NCBI RefSeq assembly: GCF_002288925.2
Contig: NW_022098001.1
Coordinates: 6,362,256-6,426,255 of the forward strand
Source: Delphinapterus leucas
Lineage: Eukaryota > Chordata > Mammalia > Artiodactyla > Monodontidae
Reading direction: 5' to 3'
DNA: 64,000 nucleotides
The notes under the pieces were generated by a model. It did no database searches. It was not told the origin of the DNA and worked only from the letters and a program-made list of their open reading frames with translations. This document shows, one piece after another, positions 59,641-64,000 of this stretch (the stretch's first letter is position 1; each line of letters opens with the position of its first letter). A program made the position numbers and the translations under genes.

Positions 59641-60098
59641 TTAGTGGCATTATAACCACTATAAGAAACAAATCCACTGACAGACATACACTGTCCTGCA
59701 TGGTGAAGAACTTGCTGGAGTACTGTATTCTCGTCTAGGCAACATGTTTAAGAGGAACATGGGCAAATACAGCACAGGAATGTTTCTAAGTAGAATGAGC
59801 ATGAGTGTAAGGGGGTTTAGAAACCATCTCAAAGAAGGAACAGTTGAAAAAATCAGAGCATGGTGGCTTAAGAGGAGACAAGATGCAAAAATCTGAAGGG
59901 CTGTCACAAAAGGGAGAGAAGAGCCTTCGTCTATTGCACTAATAGGGTGGTGTAAACTTCTCTGAGAGTCACTGCTACGTTCCAGGAAGCGCGAAGAGTG
60001 GAAGTGATCATTGAGGATGTTGCTTGCGTTGCAACAGACATCCCCATGTCCTGGCTGTGGGTAGGCAGGAACAGAGGTGCTGTCAGAACGTGCAGTGG

Positions 60099-60220
60099 GG
60101 GAATTCCCTGGTGGTCCAGTGGATGGGACTCCCAGCTTTCACTGGTGAGGGCCCGGGTTCAATCACTGGTCAGGAACTAAGATCCCACAAGCCTCGTAGT
60201 GGTTAAAAAAAAAAAAAAGT
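60099..60220 (+). mobile_element. Short tRNA-Glu SINE
   Basis: Head gggaattccctggtggtccagtgg, box B-like gggttcaatcactgg, A tail; perfect duplication acgtgcagtgg at 60088-60098 and 60221-60231. Confidence 0.92.
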
Positions 60221-60231
60221 ACGTGCAGTGG

Positions 60232-62344
60232 TACCTCTGTGAGGCCTCCTCTTTGGGGATCGTTCGCATAGGGCAATTTCAGTTGATTCTGGAAGACCAA
60301 GACTACATTCCGGAAATAGGCATGTGGACAAAGCATCCCCCTATCCCCCAGCCTCTCCACCAAATTAGGCTTTCAGAACGGTCTAGCTAGAGACCCAGCC
60401 CTTACTTCTTCTGGTCTGCTATTTGCTTTACCTTTCCACTCTATTTTTAAAGTATAGGACTTTATTAGACTGCGGTTTTGAAACTCACCTACATTTTAAA
60501 AGCCATTCCTTTCCAGTTCAAGGACAGATAGACTTTGGATTTCAGGACACATGCTGGGCAATACAGATTTGTTAATTGAATAACTAAATATAGATTAGCA
60601 TTCTTCCAGAGGCAGAAACATGAAATGACCCTGTTGTGTGTTCCCTTTCAAGGGTAAGAGCATTCTTTCCTGAGTCCTCCCTGTAGACTTCCTTCCAGTC
60701 TCACTGGCCAGGATTGTCTCACATGCTTGTTGCCTAAAACAAATCTCTTTGGCAAGAGAAATTACCTCTGTGGGGCTAAAAAGAGACTGTGCCTCCCCTG
60801 AAGAGCATGGCTTCTTGGAGGACAATGAACATTTGGGTTCTATTAGCAAAAGGAAGAAGGGTGAGTGGCAGGCATAGCCGGTTGACTATTGGGTAGGCAC
60901 CTGAGTTTATCTGCCACAAGATAAGATAAACTGAAACCCTCAAAGTGATAATCTTGCCATTTCTCCCTTCCTGTCAACCTCAGGAAAGTCCTTCGTTTAT
61001 TTATCCAACCAACCATCAGTCATTTCAGTTCTGGATATCTTTTGGAAATGGGAGACTCCTGGGTGACAGGCTTAGGGCAAAGCACCAGAGGAAGTAAACC
61101 CTTAAGTTCAAAGGATGTATCACCAAGTTCCATTCACAGATATTAACCCATGATACCTACTCTCTTCTTGTACTGGTACTTTTCCTAGTATACAAAGGCC
61201 AATCAGAGAACGAGCTCTAATTTTAGGGGAATAGCACCATCTCAGTGTGGTTGCAATGGAATGTTCCTGAGAAGATCCATTTTTATGAGTGTCTTATGCT
61301 AAGTCCAAGAAGCTTGCATACATTTTTCTGCTTACTCAGTGTCTTGTCTGTAATGTTTGCTTCCCCCCCTCCACAGTAATTCTAATCTCAAAGGAATGTG
61401 CCTTTTCCTTCTGGGGTGATCATCTGGGGGGCCCCATTTTCCAAAGAGCCTGTGTAAGCCTGGGAAATGCCACTGACAAGCAAAGGTTTTCTGGTCAGTC
61501 ATTCTTCCATGGGCATTTTACTGTCTCTTGATAATGTCTCAGATGAAACTTAGGCTCTCCCCTGATGCTCATATTCTTTCCTAGGCTCATTACAGTCTCC
61601 ACGTTCCTGAAGGATTGGTCCATTGGTAGAATCTCAGTTATTAGGCACTGGTTTCCAAATTACTATTAATGATTGCTATCATGCCTCTATTATAATAATC
61701 ACTATTGTACTTTAGTTCACTAGCTGGTTGTTTCCACACCAGTCTTTTTTTCCACTGATGCGGTCGTTATTTCCACGCCAAAGAAGAAAGTATGAGTCCT
61801 TGTGATGTTTTCTCCATTTACAGAGTTCTCCACCAATTTATCTATTTGAAAGAGGTATAAGATGATTGCTCCATTCCTTCTTCTACTCTGCTTGCTGTAG
61901 TTCAGTGCATCAGTAAAAATGATAGGTATATGCAGTTTATAAGTTTATAAGTTAATAGTTCTCAGTAAAATACCTGCCTAATTGATCATCACCTTTCATA
62001 AAACATCTTTTAAATGTATGTAGATAGAAACTTTGAGTTTTAATTAGATCAAAAACTTTCACGGTAAGTACTTAGAGGGGATAACACACATATGGCAATT
62101 AACCTTTTATGTCCTTCAGTGCTAATTTTTTTATAGCCATATTTTTGGTTCCCCCAAAGATTTCCAAAATGGCAAGGATTGTATCTGACATGTCTTTGTA
62201 TCTTTGACAATACTTAAAGCAATGTGTGGGGACACATAATAGATGTTAAATAATGTGCATTATATTGAACTGAAATTCTAGCCTTGCCTTCCTATGATTC
62301 TAGAGTAGCCAAAATAGATGGGATGAGGATCAATCTCTTTTGAA
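60232..62344. other. Gene-free intergenic stretch
   Basis: No gene, RNA or repeat family recognised. Confidence 0.4.
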
Positions 62345-63290
62345 ATCTGTCAACAAAATAAAGTTAAAAATTTGGCTCAACAATGAGAAAACAAATACCC
62401 CTATCAAAAAATGGGCAAAAGGCCTGAGCAGATACCTCAGCAAAGAAGATTTATAGATAACAAATGAGTGTATGAAGAGATATTCACATCATATGTCATC
62501 AGAGAATTGCAAATTAAAACAACACTTACTGGTACCACTACATACCTATTAGAATGGTCAAAATCCAGAACACTGACAACACCGAACGTGGAGCCACAGG
62601 AACTCTCATTCATTGCTGATGGGAATGCAAAACAGTGCAGTCACTTTGGAAGACAATGTGGTTGTTTCTTACAAAACTAAACATATTCTTACCACATGAG
62701 CCAGCAATTATGCTCTTTTGTGTTTACATGAGTTTAAATGAGTTGAAAACGTATGTCCACACAAAAACCTGCACATAGATATTTATAGCAGCTTTATTCA
62801 TAATTTCCAAACCTTAGAAGCAGCCAAAATGCTCTTCCGTACGTGATTCCAAGTAAATGACATTCTAGAAAAGGCAAAACTATGGAAACAGTAAAAAGAT
62901 CAGTGGTTTCCAGGAGTGGCAGGGTCAGAGGAGGAGGGAAGGATGAATAGGCAGGGCACAGAGGATCTGGTGGGCAGTGAAATTATTCTGTATGATACTA
63001 TAATAATGGACACATGACATTATTTATTTGTCAAAACCCATAGAATATACAACACCAAGAGTGAACCCTAATATGAGGTGTGGATCTTGGGCGACAATGG
63101 TGTGCCCATGTAGGTTCTTCTATTGTAACAGATGTACCAATCTGGTGAGTGATGGTGATAATGGGAAAGCCTATGCATGCGTTGGGCAGGCGGTATATGG
63201 GAAACCTCTATACCTTCTGTTCAACTTTGCCGTGAACTTAAAACTGCTCTAAAATAAAGTCTGTTGTTTTGGTTTTTTTTTTTTAATTGG
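62345..63290 (+). mobile_element. Old L1 (L1M-type) 3' fragment
   Basis: Decayed ORF2 C-terminus ('aaaaatgggcaaaaggcctgagcaga', 'gctgatgggaatgcaaaacagtgcagtcactttgg') followed by an L1M 3'UTR and A-rich end near 63280. Much more diverged than the other L1s here. Confidence 0.8.
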
Positions 63291-63877
63291 GTATGACTGT
63301 ATAGAATAGTATCGTGTTGAATAAGGTCCCCATGAATTTATGGCTCTGGGTCATTTTTTGAACAAAGTCTTCCTAGAATTGCCATTTCCCCCTTTGCAGA
63401 AATCACTTTGAATGTGCAAAGCAGATCTGTATGGAGTGGCATTTCTCTAAGTATGTACAAAACAGTACAGGAACTCAGGGCATAGCCAAAAGCTTTAAAC
63501 CTGTCATCTAAAGGTTCTGTATCTGTTTCATTTTTTCTCACCAGGCCTCAGATTGGGAAAAGCTTTCAGCTTACCAGTTATTATTCTGCTCTGCCACCAT
63601 TCCCCCATGTTTATAGCAGAATCTTCAAGCATTTCACACTGAAGGTTGAAGTCCCTGAAGGCATAAACCACATTTCCTCAGCCAGCTGGTTACTGCTGCC
63701 TTCCCTGCTGACTCGTGACCATCAGTGATCCACAGATGTGCCCACTCTGCACAAACCCTACCATGTCCTCTTACTTTGCAACTCATTTTGCAGTATAAAC
63801 AAGCTCAAATTCAGTCGTATTGGGTGGAATGATGTAACTCTAGTTGAGATCATCAGAGGTCTGATATATACATTCTT
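63291..63877. other. Gene-free intergenic stretch
   Basis: No feature recognised. Confidence 0.4.
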
Positions 63878-63960
63878 ATAATATTTCAATAAACATTCAT
63901 TGAGCATCATTTGTGTGATAGACACTTTGTGTTGGGGGTTATGTATCACCCCCAACGAGC
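63878..63960 (+). repeat. Old repeat fragment with a perfect hairpin
   Basis: 'caataaacattcattgagcatcatttgtgtgatagacactt' matches a common old mammalian repeat end. Next to it a 9-bp perfect inverted repeat (gttgggggt 63931-63939, acccccaac 63948-63956) with an 8-base loop. Confidence 0.45.
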
Positions 63961-64000
63961 TGATTCTTATATCAGTTAAGATGCTTTCAGCAGCAGGTAA

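Overview
The window is nuclear DNA of a mammal, most likely a cetacean (a close relative such as hippopotamus is possible). It carries many tRNA-Glu-derived SINEs of the CHR type, with the head reading cttccctggtggcgcagtgg, together with artiodactyl-type L1 elements and old mammalian repeats (MIR, MER5A, MER20). There are two ordinary protein genes, both with introns, and they face each other tail to tail. The last exon and 3'UTR of SLC25A32 (mitochondrial folate/FAD carrier) lie on the + strand near 2.6-3.8 kb. The complete four-exon CTHRC1 gene (secreted collagen-triple-helix protein of the Wnt/planar-polarity pathway) lies on the - strand at about 41-53 kb, with a CpG-rich promoter near 53 kb. 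This matches the mammalian FZD6-CTHRC1-SLC25A32 neighbourhood, read in reverse; FZD6 would lie beyond the right edge.

The roughly 37 kb between the two genes has been built up by retrotransposition. From left to right it holds: a region with a degenerate antisense endogenous-retrovirus env relic (~5.7-6.05 kb) and a solo LTR (~8.5-9.1 kb); a MIR split by a 5'-complete L1 (11.7-20.7 kb, with tandem repeats in its 5'UTR, broken ORF1 and ORF2, and a second L1 tail nested at its 3' end); a large intronless SETD2 retrocopy (about 23.9-31.3 kb, + strand); and a set of nested insertions (32.6-38.1 kb) in which an ancient repeat was split by L1 sequence that was itself split by an ERV-L-like provirus with 5-bp target duplications.

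The SETD2 retrocopy is the most notable feature. Its 5' kilobase has several frameshifts and a stop, but the following 5.5 kb is one uninterrupted reading frame. That frame encodes an N-terminally truncated SETD2-like protein of 1,848 residues with AWS, SET, post-SET, WW and SRI domains, and the catalytic and zinc-binding residues are still present. It is either a young pseudogene or a lineage-specific retrogene.

From 53.5 to 64 kb there is intergenic DNA with SINEs, DNA-transposon fossils, an old L1 fragment and an antisense coding-like stretch near 59.1-59.6 kb that I could not identify. Two runs of N mark assembly problems. One (20176-20275) is flanked by a nearly identical 218-bp duplicate. 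The other (50495-50526) sits inside a SINE and is exactly as long as the SINE segment it replaces.
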